This document shows positions 50,401 through 61,300 of a stretch of 64,000 nucleotides of DNA, one piece after another. Location of the stretch: NCBI RefSeq assembly GCF_014323725.1, contig NZ_JABVED010000009.1, forward strand, positions 212,951 to 276,950, written 5' to 3'. The DNA is from Actinokineospora xionganensis (lineage in GTDB: Bacteria > Actinomycetota > Actinomycetes > Mycobacteriales > Pseudonocardiaceae). The notes beneath the pieces were generated by a model. It did no database searches, was not told where the DNA came from, and saw nothing but the letters and a program-made list of their open reading frames with translations. Positions within the stretch are counted from its first letter, which is position 1; each line of letters starts with the position of its first letter. Position numbers and translations under genes: made by a program.

Positions 50401-51708
50401 TCATCGCCGCCGCCCAGGGGAATCGGACAGAACGCGGCCCGCGGGCGAGTCGTGGAGGAGCCGCGTGACCGCCTCGACGACCCGGCCCGCGCCATCCTCA
50501 CCGCTGAGGCGGTCGGCGATCCGCCGCGCGTTGTCCCGGTAGCCCTCGTTGGTCGCCGCCGCCCGGATCGCGGCGGTCAACCGGGCCGACGACAGCTCCT
50601 TGAACGGGATCGCGGCGGGCCCGACGCCAAGGGCGCCAAGCCGGGACGCCCACAGGTGCTGGTCGTTGATCAGCGGTATGCCGACCGTGGGCACGGCCGC
50701 ACGCAATCCGTACGCGCAGGTGCCGACCCCGGCGTGGTGGACGACCGCGGCCATGCGCGGGAACAGCCAGTCGTAGGCGGTCTCGCCGATGGTGATCACG
50801 TCGTCGCCCTGGTGCCCCGACCAGCCGGTCTGGATCACCCCACGTGACCCGGACTCGCGCAACGCGCTCGCGACGAGGTCGGCGGTCTCGGCGTTGTCGC
50901 CGTGGGCCGTGCTGCCGAACCCGACGAACACCGGCGGCGGACCGGCGTCGAGAAAGTCGACCAGTTCGGCCGGAGGCTGCCAGTCCGGCGCTTGGTGCGG
51001 CCACCAGAAACCCACGACCTCCAGCCCTTCCCGCCAGTCCCGGGGCCTGGGCAGCAGCGTGGGACTGACCCCGTGCAGGATCGGCCACCGGTCGGCGTCG
51101 ATCCGGCGGGACACCGCGGTGACACTCGCCTTCGGCAGCCCCAGTGTCGTTCGGAGTTCCCTGTTGGCCTCCCGCAGCAGCAGCGCCTGCGCGACCGACC
51201 AGTTCGTGAGGCGCCCGGCGAGCCGGTTGCCCCACCGGCCATACGACCGCGCGGACGCAAGGGACACCGGCGGGTGTTCGCCGGTCGGGTGCACGGGGTA
51301 GACGTTGAGGCCCAGCGTCGGCAGACCCATCGCTTCGGCGATCTGCCTGCCGGGCAGCCAGCCGGTGAAGTTCAGCAGCAGCAGGTCGGTGCCGAGTTCG
51401 GCGGCGGCGAGGATGCCGTGCGCGACCTCGCGCCAGTACGCCGTCAGCAGTTCCCCTCTGGCCCGCATCGAGAGCCTGGCGCCCTTTTCCGCCAGTTTCG
51501 GGGAAACCAGGACCTCCGAGTTCAGGGCGTGCACCTCTCCGGGCACCGAGCGGAACTCCAGTCCGGCGTCGGCCACCGTGGCGCCGAACGGCTCGTGCGC
51601 GGCGACGGCGACCCGGTATCCGGCGTCGCGCAACCGCGTGCCCAGGCCGACGTAGGGAGTGACGTCTCCACGCGATCCGATGGCGACGATCAAAACACGG
51701 TCACTCAC
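50401..51708 (-). CDS. GT1-family glycosyltransferase (sterol glucosyltransferase/GtfB-like)
   Basis: This is a 435-residue GT-B fold glycosyltransferase. The N-terminal acceptor domain begins with VLIVAIGSRGDVTPYVGLGT and the C-terminal nucleotide-sugar domain has VFVGFGSTAHGD, WLFPRMAAVVHHAGVGTCAYG and PLINDQHLWASRL. The G-S-R-G-D start and the HHxGxGT motif are like sterol glucosyltransferases and the glycopeptide Gtf enzymes. GTG at 51708 has GGAG. It follows the dehydrogenase gene by 119 bases, a gap holding the third copy of the candidate control element. It is similar to the neighbouring enzyme at 52703. Confidence 0.88.
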   Translation of the reverse strand: MSDRVLIVAIGSRGDVTPYVGLGTRLRDAGYRVAVAAHEPFGATVADAGLEFRSVPGEVHALNSEVLVSPKLAEKGARLSMRARGELLTAYWREVAHGILAAAELGTDLLLLNFTGWLPGRQIAEAMGLPTLGLNVYPVHPTGEHPPVSLASARSYGRWGNRLAGRLTNWSVAQALLLREANRELRTTLGLPKASVTAVSRRIDADRWPILHGVSPTLLPRPRDWREGLEVVGFWWPHQAPDWQPPAELVDFLDAGPPPVFVGFGSTAHGDNAETADLVASALRESGSRGVIQTGWSGHQGDDVITIGETAYDWLFPRMAAVVHHAGVGTCAYGLRAAVPTVGIPLINDQHLWASRLGALGVGPAAIPFKELSSARLTAAIRAAATNEGYRDNARRIADRLSGEDGAGRVVEAVTRLLHDSPAGRVLSDSPGRRR

Positions 51709-51782
51709 AGCGGCTCCGGTGTCGACGGCGCGGACGGGCGACAGTCCGCCTCCCCATCCTCGCCGTCGTCATCGGTGGGCGA

Positions 51783-51806
51783 CCAGGCAGAAACGGTGGC
51801 GGAACC
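51783..51806 (-). promoter_or_regulatory. Third copy of the candidate cluster control element
   Basis: The 24-base element reads, toward the glycosyltransferase gene, GGTTCCGCC-ACCGTTTCTGCCTGG. It matches the half-sites at 45769-45824 with two substitutions and one missing base, and lies 75 bases upstream of the GTG at 51708. Similarity continues a few bases on either side (GA before, CCG/CGCG after). Confidence 0.55.
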
Positions 51807-51827
51807 GCCCGCGAGCGTCACTGATCA

Positions 51828-52706
51828 TCAGGCGTAGTGGTGGAATCCGCCGCCGGACTTGCGGCCCAGCGCCTTGCCTTCGACCATGCGCAGCAGCAGT
51901 GGCGGCGGCGCGTGGAGCGGCTCCTTGAATTCCTGGTACATCGCCTCGGCGATGGAGGCGACCACATCGAGCCCGATCAGGTCCGCCAGCCGCAGCGGGC
52001 CCATCGGGTGGTTGCAGCCCAGTTCCATCGCCCGGTCGAGCGACTCCGCCGAGGTGAACCCGGACTCGACCATGCGGATCGCGTTGAGCAGATACGGGAT
52101 GAGCAGCGCGTTGACCATGAAACCGGCTCGGTCGGGCGACCAGACGACCTGCTTGCCGAGCCGGTCCACGGCGAACCGCTCGACAACACCGCGGGTGGTG
52201 TCGTCGGTGGCCAGCGACGCGACGAGTTCCACCAGCGGCAGCACGGGCACCGGGTTGAAGAAGTGGATGCCGACGACGGACTCGGGGCGGCTGGTGGCGT
52301 GCGCGAGCCGGATGATCGGGATGGACGAGGTGTTGGACGCCAGCACCACGTCCGGCGCGTCCAGGACCCGGTCGAGGTCCTTGAACACGTGCAGCTTGGC
52401 CTGTTCGTCCTCGACGACGCTCTCGATGACGAGCTGCCGGTCGGCCAGGCCTTCGAGCTCGGTCACGAACGACACCCGGGACAGCGCGTTGTCTCGCGCG
52501 GATTCGGTGAGCCTGCCTTTGGAAACGGCCCGGTCGAGGGACGCGGTCAGCCGGTTGCGTCCCCGGTACTCGGAGTCCCGGCCGGACACGGCCACGCGGA
52601 CGTCGATGCCCGCCATGGCGCAGACCTCGGCGATGCCGGAGCCCATCGTGCCGCAGCCGACGATCCCCACCCGGTCGATCGGGGCGGCCACGGTTCCGGT
52701 GTTCAT
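51828..52706 (-). CDS. 3-hydroxyacyl-CoA dehydrogenase (FadB2/Hbd type, FkbK-like)
   Basis: This is an NAD(P)-dependent dehydrogenase of 292 residues. The Rossmann start is VGIVGCGTMGSGIAEVCAMA; the catalytic region has ASNTSSIPI and VGIHFFNPVPVLPLVEL; the C-terminal helical domain has NHPMGPLRLADLIGLDV and GRKSGGGFHHYA. Housekeeping members reduce acetoacetyl-CoA, while FkbK-type members in macrolide clusters help make oxygenated extender units. ATG at 52706 overlaps the preceding glycosyltransferase stop (ATGA). Being inside the glycosyltransferase operon suggests precursor supply for this pathway; fkbG/H/I/J partners are not seen in the window. Confidence 0.85.
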   Translation of the reverse strand: MNTGTVAAPIDRVGIVGCGTMGSGIAEVCAMAGIDVRVAVSGRDSEYRGRNRLTASLDRAVSKGRLTESARDNALSRVSFVTELEGLADRQLVIESVVEDEQAKLHVFKDLDRVLDAPDVVLASNTSSIPIIRLAHATSRPESVVGIHFFNPVPVLPLVELVASLATDDTTRGVVERFAVDRLGKQVVWSPDRAGFMVNALLIPYLLNAIRMVESGFTSAESLDRAMELGCNHPMGPLRLADLIGLDVVASIAEAMYQEFKEPLHAPPPLLLRMVEGKALGRKSGGGFHHYA

Positions 52707-53938
52707 GCGATGTCCTTTCGTCGCGCGCAGGCCAGCCGGTCCAGGGCGGCCACGAGTTCGCCCGCACCGTCCTCGGTGGCGATGCGGGAGCTCAGGGCAC
52801 CCGCCGCCTGCCGGTAGCCGGGGTTCGACAGGGCCGAGGAAATGGATTCGGCGAGTCGTTCAGCGGAGAGCTTCTTGTACGGGACCGGCGCGGGCCCGGC
52901 GCCGAGCGCGGCGACGCGACCGGCCCAGAACGGCTGGTCGCCCAGGATCGGAACGCCGACAGTGGGCACACCGGCGCGCAGACCCGCGGCGGTCGTGCCC
53001 GCCCCGCAGTGGTGGACCACGGCGGCCATGCGGGGGAACAGCCACTCGTGCGGCGCCTCGCCGATCGTGATCGTGCGCTGGCCGCGGCTGACGAGGTCGG
53101 CCCAGCCCGCCTGGATCACGCCCCGCGTCCCGGCCAGGCGCAGCGCCTCGTCGACCAGCGCGGCGATCCTGGGCGCGTCGTCGATCTTGCGGCTGCCGAA
53201 CCCGATGAACACCGGGGGCTCACCGGCGTCGAGGAACTCGGCGAGGTCGGCGGGCGGCTGCCAGTGCGCCGCGACCGCGGGCCAGAGGAACCCGGACACC
53301 GACAGCGCGGGCCGCCAGTCCGCGGGCCGGGGCAGGACACTCGGGCTGTACCCGTGCAGCACCGGCCAGGTGCTCATCCGCTCGGTCATCTCGCGCTTGC
53401 TCAACGCGGGCAGTCCCAGGCGTGACCGCAATTCCGCCGTGGCGCCCCGGAGCAGCCTGCCCATCATCCCCAGCACGAACTGGCCCGCGGCGCGGTTGCC
53501 CCACGGTCCCAGCGAACCGCCGACGCCGAGGAACGACGGCGGGTGCTCCGTCGTCGGGAACACCGGCTGCAGGAACACGCCGACGCTGGGGATGCCCAGG
53601 CTCTCCGCCACATGCACGCCCACCTGGGCGGGCATCGACAGCAGCAGGACGTCGGTCCCCTCCTTGGCGACGGCGAGGATCGCCTCGCCCAGTTCGAGCG
53701 TCTTCTTCGCCACTCCGCGCGCGGCCTGCGTCGAGTTCTCCGCCTGGGTCCACTCGCCCGCGACCGCGGGGTCGCCGGGGATCTCGCGGAATTGCGCGCC
53801 ACAAGCCCGAATCAGCTCGGCGAACCGGGGATAGGCCGCGATCGCGACCTCGTGTCCGGCCGCGCGCAAGGGGGCCACCAACCCGGTGTAGGGCGCGACA
53901 TCGCCCATGGTCCCCACTGCCACCACAAGAACTCTCAC
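52703..53938 (-). CDS. GT1-family glycosyltransferase, second copy
   Basis: This is a 411-residue GT-B glycosyltransferase closely related in layout to the one at 50401. N-terminus VRVLVVAVGTMGDVAPYTGL; donor domain with VFIGFGSRKIDD, WLFPRMAAVVHHCGAGTTAAG and PILGDQPFWAGRV. The shared motifs RPADWRPALSV/RPRDWREGLEV and WLFPRMAAVVHH show a family duplication. GTG at 53938 has AGGGAGA at the right distance; a GTG seven codons upstream is less suitable. It is coupled to the dehydrogenase gene and 28 bases after the third glycosyltransferase gene. Confidence 0.88.
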   Translation of the reverse strand: MRVLVVAVGTMGDVAPYTGLVAPLRAAGHEVAIAAYPRFAELIRACGAQFREIPGDPAVAGEWTQAENSTQAARGVAKKTLELGEAILAVAKEGTDVLLLSMPAQVGVHVAESLGIPSVGVFLQPVFPTTEHPPSFLGVGGSLGPWGNRAAGQFVLGMMGRLLRGATAELRSRLGLPALSKREMTERMSTWPVLHGYSPSVLPRPADWRPALSVSGFLWPAVAAHWQPPADLAEFLDAGEPPVFIGFGSRKIDDAPRIAALVDEALRLAGTRGVIQAGWADLVSRGQRTITIGEAPHEWLFPRMAAVVHHCGAGTTAAGLRAGVPTVGVPILGDQPFWAGRVAALGAGPAPVPYKKLSAERLAESISSALSNPGYRQAAGALSSRIATEDGAGELVAALDRLACARRKDIA

Positions 53939-53966
53939 TGCGTCTCTCCCTTTGGGCACACGCGGA

Positions 53967-55226
53967 TCACGCGTCGTAGGACTGGTGTCGGGCGGTCAAC
54001 TTCTCCAGCACCGGCACCACGTCGCCGGGGCTGGGGTCATTCGTCATCTCGGCGCGCAGCCGGTCCGCGCCCTCGGCGAACCTCGGCTCGTCCAGCAGCC
54101 TGCGCAGGCCGTCGCGCAGCGCCTCCGGCGTCAGCTCGTCGGCCGGGATCAGCAGGCCCGCGCCGACCTCGGCCGTGCGCCGCGCCCGGTAGGAGTTGTC
54201 CCAGACCGACGGGAAGATCAACTGCGGGGTGCCGGACACCGCGGCGGTGGACCACGTCCCGGCGCCGCCGTGGTGGGCGATGGCCGAACAGGTCGGCAGC
54301 AGCGCGTGCAGCGGCACGAAGTCGACCGCGTGCACGTTGGCGGGCAACCGGGAGATCCGGGCGCGCTGGTCGGCGTTCAGCGTGGCGACGATCTCCACGT
54401 CGAGATCCCCGACGGCGTCGAACATCCCGTCGAGGGAACCGACGAGGTAGTCCGCGCCGTCCCGGGCGGTCAGGCCCACCGTCAAGCAGACCCGCGGGCG
54501 GGTGGGCGGCTCGCGGAGCCAGTCGGGCACCACCGCCGGGCCGTTGTACGGCACGTAGCGCATCGGCACCGTGTGCTCCCCGAGCGGCAGGCGGATGCCC
54601 GCGGGCATCTGGTCGATCGTCCACTGGCCGCGCACGGTCGCCTCGTCGAACAGCAGGCCGTGCCGGTCGAGGACCCCGCCGAGCCACTCGGCGAGCGGGT
54701 CCGGCTCGTTCCCGAGCAGCCGCAGATACGTCAGGCGCTGGTTGAGGAAAAGGTCGGCGCCCCAAAGCAAGCGGGCGTGGGCCGCGCCCACCGCCTTGGC
54801 CGCGATCGCGCCCGCGAAGGTGAACGGCTCCCAGATCACCAGGTCCGGCCGCCAGTGCCGGGCGAACCGAACCAGGTCGTCGATCATCGAGTCGTTGTTG
54901 GCGTGGGCGAAGAACTTCGACGGCAGCAACTCGTTGAGCGCCCGGAGGAACGCCGGGCTCTGCACCTCCGGGCGGGTCGGGTCGAGGTCGATGGCGTTCC
55001 ACGGGGTGTCCGCGGCGCCGTCGACCTCGAACCCGGACATCGCGCCGAGCAGGGTGTGGTCCTCGCCGACCGGCACCGCCGTCAGCCCGGCCGACGTGAT
55101 CGTGTCGGTGAGCGCGGGCTGGCTGGCCACGCGCACCTCGTGGCCTGCCGCGCGCAGGGCCCAGGCCAGCGGGACCGAGCCCAGGTAGTGGGCGTCGAGG
55201 GCGAACGATGTGAACAGGACACGCAA
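53967..55226 (-). CDS. Activator-dependent-type glycosyltransferase (EryCIII/DesVII-like)
   Basis: This is a 419-residue glycosyltransferase of the macrolide deoxysugar type. Its opening is MRVLFTSFALDAHYLGSVPL, it has the long acceptor-domain insert containing FDEATVRGQWTIDQMP, and its donor site is IAHHGGAGTWSTAAVSGTPQ. Enzymes of this kind usually need a P450-like partner protein (EryCII/DesVIII), which is not in the window. The start is the rare TTG at 55226, with GGGAG about ten bases upstream, a few bases after a small frame that follows the PKS. It probably attaches a deoxysugar to the chain; the sugar genes must lie outside. Confidence 0.88.
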   Translation of the reverse strand: MRVLFTSFALDAHYLGSVPLAWALRAAGHEVRVASQPALTDTITSAGLTAVPVGEDHTLLGAMSGFEVDGAADTPWNAIDLDPTRPEVQSPAFLRALNELLPSKFFAHANNDSMIDDLVRFARHWRPDLVIWEPFTFAGAIAAKAVGAAHARLLWGADLFLNQRLTYLRLLGNEPDPLAEWLGGVLDRHGLLFDEATVRGQWTIDQMPAGIRLPLGEHTVPMRYVPYNGPAVVPDWLREPPTRPRVCLTVGLTARDGADYLVGSLDGMFDAVGDLDVEIVATLNADQRARISRLPANVHAVDFVPLHALLPTCSAIAHHGGAGTWSTAAVSGTPQLIFPSVWDNSYRARRTAEVGAGLLIPADELTPEALRDGLRRLLDEPRFAEGADRLRAEMTNDPSPGDVVPVLEKLTARHQSYDA

Positions 55227-55231
55227 GGCGA

Positions 55232-55327
55232 TCAGTCTCCCGGTGCGAGAACGTGTGGGCTGTCGATGAACGCGAGCAACATGTCGTCGGTGACGTCCCG
55301 ACCGACGCCGCGGTGTGGGCGGGTCAT
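55232..55327 (-). CDS. Small frame encoding a docking-domain-like peptide
   Basis: This is a 31-codon frame whose ATG (55327) overlaps the stop of the PKS gene (ATGA) and whose TGA lies 5 bases before the glycosyltransferase TTG. The peptide reads [12 protein letters not shown] in its middle. The PKS C-terminus just before it reads [12 protein letters not shown], so it looks like a second, free copy of the docking tail. The coupling on both sides suggests it is translated. It may instead be leftover sequence from a duplication. No ribosome binding site is needed if reinitiation occurs. Confidence 0.4.
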   Translation of the reverse strand: MTRPHRGVGRDVTDDMLLAFIDSPHVLAPGD

Positions 55328-58300
55328 CCGGCGCCGATCTCGCTGTCGATGAGCGCGAACATCTCGTCGTCGGTGGCGTCGTCGATCACGTCCCGACCGT
55401 CGCCGCCGCCGGTGTGCTTGGCCAGCAGGCCACGCACCCGGGCCAGCAGCTCGGACCGGCCGAGGTCGGCCGCTGCGAGCCGGTCGATCGCCTCGTCGAC
55501 CCGGTCGAGTTCGGCCAGCAGCGCCTGCGCGGCCGACGGCTCCCCGGCTGTCATCTCCGCCCGCAGGAAGTTGACCAGGTCCGCGGGCGTGGGGTGGTCG
55601 AAGACGAGCGTCGCGGGCAGCCGAAGCCCGGTGGCCGTGGTGAGCCGGTTGCGCAGCTCCACCGCGGTCAGCGAGTCGAAACCCAGGTCCTTGAACGGCC
55701 GCGCCTGGTCGACGGAGCCGCCCGACTCGTGGCCGAGCACCACCGCGACGTGGGTGTGGACCAGGTCGGCGAGCACCTGGTCGCGGCGGGTGGCGGGCAT
55801 CGCCGCCAACTGCTCGACCAGGGAGACCACCCCGGCCGTCGCGGCGGCGGCGGGCCGCCTGCGGGTCATGCCGCGCAGCAGCGACGACGACACGGTGGCG
55901 AGATCGAGCCGGATGGGCACGAGCACCGCTTCGTCTCGGGCCATGGCCGCGTCCAGCAGCGCCAGTCCCAGTTCCGCCGACAGCGGCAGCAGGCCGCCAC
56001 GGGCCATCCGCCGGTGCCAGCCGGTGTCGCCGTCGAGGTGGGCCACCATGTCGCCGGCGAGCGCCCAGTAGCCCCACGCGAGCGAGGTCGCGGGCAGGCC
56101 CGCGGCGCGGCGGTGGGTCGCGAGCGCGTCGAGGAACATGTTGGCGGCGGCGTAGTTGCCCTGGCCTGGGGCGCCGAGCGTGCCCGCGGCCGAGGAGAAC
56201 AGCACGAACGCCGCGAGATCGGCCCCGCGGGTGAGCTCGTGCAGGTGCACCGCTCCATCTACTTTGGACTTGAAGACGGCCTCGACCCGCTCCGGGGTCA
56301 GCGATTCGACCAGGCCGTCGTCGAGGGTTCCGGCGGCGTGGAAGACCGCGGTGAGCGGCCGATCGAGCCGCCCGAGAACCTCGGCCAGCGCACCGCGGTC
56401 AGCCACGTCGCACGCGGCGACGGTCACCGAGGCGCCTGCCTCGGCGAGTTCGTCGGCCAGTTCGGCGGCGCCTGGCGCTGCCGCGCCGCGACGGGACAGC
56501 AGCAGCAGGTGTCGAACCCCTTGCGTGGTCACCAGATGCCTGGCCACCAGCCGCCCGATCCCGCCGCCCGCACCCGTGATCAACACGGTCTTCTCCGGGT
56601 CCAGGGCGGGAGCCCGCACGGCGCCCGCACCCGGCTGCCTGCGCAGCCGCGGCGCGTGCACCTCGCCACCGCGGATCGCGACCTGCGGTTCGCCGGTGGC
56701 CACGGCGGCGGCCACCAGGCTGTCCGTCGCACCCGCGTCGAGGTCGACGAGGACGAACCGGTCCGGGTGTTCGGCCTGGGCGGACCTGACCAGTCCCCAC
56801 ACCGCCGCCTGGGCGGGGTCACCCTGCGCGCCCCTGGTGAGGATGACCAGCCGCGCGCCCGCGAACCGCTCGTCGGCCAACCATCGCTGGAGCAGGTCGA
56901 GCACCCGGTAGGTGTGCGTGCGCGCTCCCGTCGCCCACCCGGTGTCCTCAATGGACAGTTTGACCGCGACAACCCGCGCCGACTGCGGCGCGTCGTCCAG
57001 GTCCTCGACGAACACGAGGTCGACCGGAGGGGGCGTGGCCAACGGCGTCCACGCCACGGTGAACAGCGATTCGGCGACCGGGTCGCCCGCCAGGGAGAGC
57101 TGTTCGGCCGCGATCGGCCGGGCGACGATCGAGCCAACGGACGCGACCGGTGCGCCATCCGGGCCGCAGAGGTCGACGGCGAACGTGTCCGCCCCGGCCT
57201 CGACGACGCGGACCCGCAGCGCGGACGCGCCGACCGCGTGCAGCCGGACGTCGGTCCACGAGAAGGGAAGTTTCGGCGTCATCGGGCCGACACCCGCCGC
57301 GCCCAGGACGGCGGCGTGCAGCGCGGCGTCGAACAGGGCCGGATGCAGGCCGTACCCGTTCGGGTCCGCGCCCTCGGGCAGCGCCACCTCGGCGAACGTC
57401 GCGGTGTCGCGGCGCCACGCCCGGTTCACCCCCTGGAAGGTGGGCCCGTACTGGAAGCCGCTGTCGGCCAGGCTGTCGTAGAAGGCCGTGACGTCCACCT
57501 CGGTCGCCCCGGGCGGCGGCCACTCGGGCATGGCCACCGCGTCAGCGGGCGCGCCGGACTTCAGGCTGCCGACGGCGTGGCAGGTCCACTCGGCGTCATC
57601 CGGCGCGTCGTCGGAGAGGGAGTAGACGCTGACCTTGCGCCTGGCGGACTCCTCGGGGCCGACGACGACCTGCACCCGGACACCGCCCGCGAGCGGGAAG
57701 GTCAGCGGGGCCTGGACCGTGAGTTCCTCCAGGACGTCGCAGCCGACCTCGTCGCCCGCGCGCAACGCCAGTTCGACGAACCCGGTCCCCGGCAGGAGAG
57801 CCACCTCGTGGACGGCGTGGTCGGCCAGCCAGGGATGCGTGCGCGGCGAAAGCTTGGCGGTGAACAGGAAACCGCCGGATTCCGGCAGCGCCACGGCACC
57901 GCCGAGCAGCGGGTGCCCCGGCGCCGTCAGGCCGAGCCCGGCGGCGTCGGCCGCGGGCGCGTCCTCGTTCTCCAGCCAGAACCGGCGCCGCTGGAAGGCG
58001 TAGGTCGGCAGGTCGATCCGCCTGCCCTCGCCGCCGAACACCGCACGCCAGTCGACGTCGACGCCGTGCGCGTGGGCTTCGGCCAGCGACCGCGGGAAGC
58101 GGTCGCCCTCGTCGCGGCGCAGCGAGCCGAGCACGGCCGCGTCCACCCCGGCCTCCTCGATGAGGCCCTGCAATCCCAGCGTCAGCACCGGATGCGGGCT
58201 CGACTCGATGAAGATCCGATACCCGTCGGCCAGCAGCGCGCGCACCGCGCCGACGAAGTCGACCGGCTGCCGGGCGTTGTCGAACCAGTACTCGGCCGTC

Positions 58301-61300
58301 AACTCGGTCAGGTCCGTCCGGCTCGCGGTGACCGTCGAGTAGAACGGCACGTCGCCCGCTCGCGGGGACAGCGAACTCAACCGCGCCAACAGCCGCTCCC
58401 GCAGGGGATCGATGTGGGCGGAGTGGTTCGCCACCGTCGCCGGGACGACTCGCGCGCGCACCCCGTCGGATTCGCACGCCGCGACGAACTCGGTCAACGC
58501 CCCGATGTCGCCGGAGACGGTCGTCGACCGCGGCCCGTTGACACCGGCCACGAGCAGGGCGTCACCCCACTGGGCGAGTCGGGTCCGGACCTCGTCGACC
58601 GGCAGGACCACCGACGCCATCGCGCCACTGCCCACGAGGTCCGCAGCGAACAGGCCGCTGCGGACCGCCACCACCTGAGCCGCGTCGGCCAGCGACAGCC
58701 CACCCGCGACACACGCGGCGGCGACCTCACCCTGCGAGTGCCCGACCACCGCCGCGGGCTCCACACCGTAGGAACGCCACAGCGCGGCCAACGACACCAT
58801 CACCGTGAACAACGCGGGCTGGACGACCTCGATCGCGTCAAGGCTTCGCGCACCCGGACGGGCACACAGCACATCCATCAGGGAGAAGTCCAGATGCGGC
58901 TCGAAAGCCGCGACGCACTCCTGCACCCGGGCCGCGAAGACGGGCGACGACTCGATCAGCCCGGCCGCCATCTCCACCCACTGCGAACCCTGCCCGGGGA
59001 AGACGAACACGACGCCGCCCTCGACGAGCCGTCCCCGCACGACCTCGCTCGCGGGCAGACCCGCCGCCAGCGCCCGCAGGCCGGTGTCCAGCGCGTCGCG
59101 ATCCGACCCGAGGACGACCGCGCGGTGCTCCAACGCCTTGCGGGTGGTGGCCAGCGACCAGCCGATGTCCACCGGGCACGCCGACTCTTCCGACTCGGCC
59201 GCGAACGCCAAGAGCCGGTCGGCCTGCCCGCGCAGCGCGCTCTCGTCGTGGGCCGAGACGGGCCACGGCACCACGGCGGGCGACGCCGCGGTGACCGGCG
59301 GCTCCGGCTCGTCGGCCTGTTCCAACACCACGTGCGCGTTGGTTCCGCTGACCCCGAAGGAGGACACCGCGGTCCGCCGCGGGCGATCCACCTCGGGCCA
59401 CGGGACCTGCTCAGTGAGCAGCCGCACGGCACCGGCCGACCAGTCGACCTGCGGAGTGGGCTCGGCCACGTGCAAGGTCTTCGGCAACACGCCGTTGCGC
59501 ATCGCCAACACCATCTTGATCAGACCGCCGATACCCGCCGCCGCCTGGGTGTGACCGATGTTCGACTTGAGCGAACCCAGCCACAGCGGCCGCTCACGCT
59601 CCTGCCCGTAGGTCGCCAGCACTGCCTGCGCCTCGATCGGGTCGCCAAGGCGGGTGCCCGTCCCGTGCGCCTCGACAGCATCCACATCGGACACCGACAG
59701 ACCGGCATCGCGCAACGCGGCCCGGATCACCCGCTGCTGCGACGGGCCATTCGGCGCCGTCAAGCCATTCGACGCGCCATCCTGGTTCACCGCCGACCCA
59801 CGAATCACCGCGAGCACCGGATGCCCATTGCGCCGCGCGTCGGACAACCGCTCCAACAAGACCATGCCCGCACCCTCGGAACCGTTGGTGCCATCGGCGT
59901 CCGCGCTGAACGACTTCGCCCGACCATCCCGCGCCAACCCGCGGAGCTTGCTGTACTCCAGGAAGAACGCCGGACGCGACATCACGGTCACGCCACCGGC
60001 GAGCGCCAGCGGGCACTCACCCCGGCGCAGCGACTGCACCGCCAGGTGGACCGCCACCAGCGAGGACGAACAGGCGGTGTCCACGGTCAGCGCGGGCCCT
60101 TCGAGCCCGAAGGTGTACGAGATCCGGCCGGACGCGACGCTGATGGCGCTGCCGTTGGCGAGGTAGCCGCCGTACTCGGCCGAGGAGGCGGCGGTGGTCA
60201 TCTGCCCCATGCCGTACCCGCTGGCCATGACACCGGCGAACACCCCGGTCTGGCTGCCGCGCAACGACACCGGGTCGATCCCGGCCCGCTCGAACAGCTC
60301 CCAGGCGGTCTCCAGGAACACCCGCTGCTGCGGGTCCGTCGCGGCGGCCTCGCGCGGCGAGATCCCGAAGAACGCCGGGTCGAACTCGGCGGCGCCGGAC
60401 ATGAATCCGCCCTCGCGCACGTAGGTGCGGCCGGGGCGTTCGGGGTCGTCGTCGAACAGGTTCGCCAGGTCCCAGCCGCGGTCGTCCGGGAATCCGGTGA
60501 TGGCGTCGCGGCCTTCGGCCAGCAGCCGCCACAGGTCCTCCGGCGAGTCGACGTCGCCCGGGTACCGGCAGCTCATGCTCACGATCGCGATGGGCTCGGC
60601 CTCACCCGCCCACTGGGTCGGGGCGTCCGGCTCGCGCACGGCGACCGAGGTCGACGTCGGAACGAGTTCGGCCACAAGGAACTCGGCGAGCGCCCGCGGA
60701 TTCGGGTGATCGAAGACGAGCCCGGCCTGCAGGCGCAGACCGGTGACCGACGACAGCCGGTTGCGCAGTTCCACCGCCATGAGCGAGTCGAAGCCCAGTT
60801 CCTTGAAGTCGCGGCCCGCCTTGACCGTGTCGCCGGACCGGTGCCCGAGCACCGAGGCGACCTCGGCGAGGACCACCGAAAGCACCACCTGTGCGCGCTG
60901 CGGCGCCGGAAGCGGTGCGATGCGCGCCACCAGGGCGTGCTCATCGGCCCGTCCGCTCGCGGCACGGCGGGTCGTGGACCGCACCAGGCCCCGCAGTTGC
61001 GCGGGCAGCGTCCCGGTTCGCGCGCGGGCGCGCAGGGCCGTCGGGTCGAGCCGCACCGCGACGGAGACGGGGTCGCCGAGCGCGGTGGCGCTGTCGAACA
61101 GGTCCATGCCCTGCGCCGTGGAGAGCGGGAGAACGCCGGTGGCGCCGATGCGCCGCCGGTCCTGCTCGCTCAGCCCGCCGGTGAGCTCACTGTCCTGCGC
61201 CCACAGGCCCCAGGCGACCGAGGTCACGGGCAGTCCCGCGGCGCGCCTGCCCGCGGCGAACGCGTCCAGGAACGCGTTGGCCGCGGCGTAGTTGCCCTGG

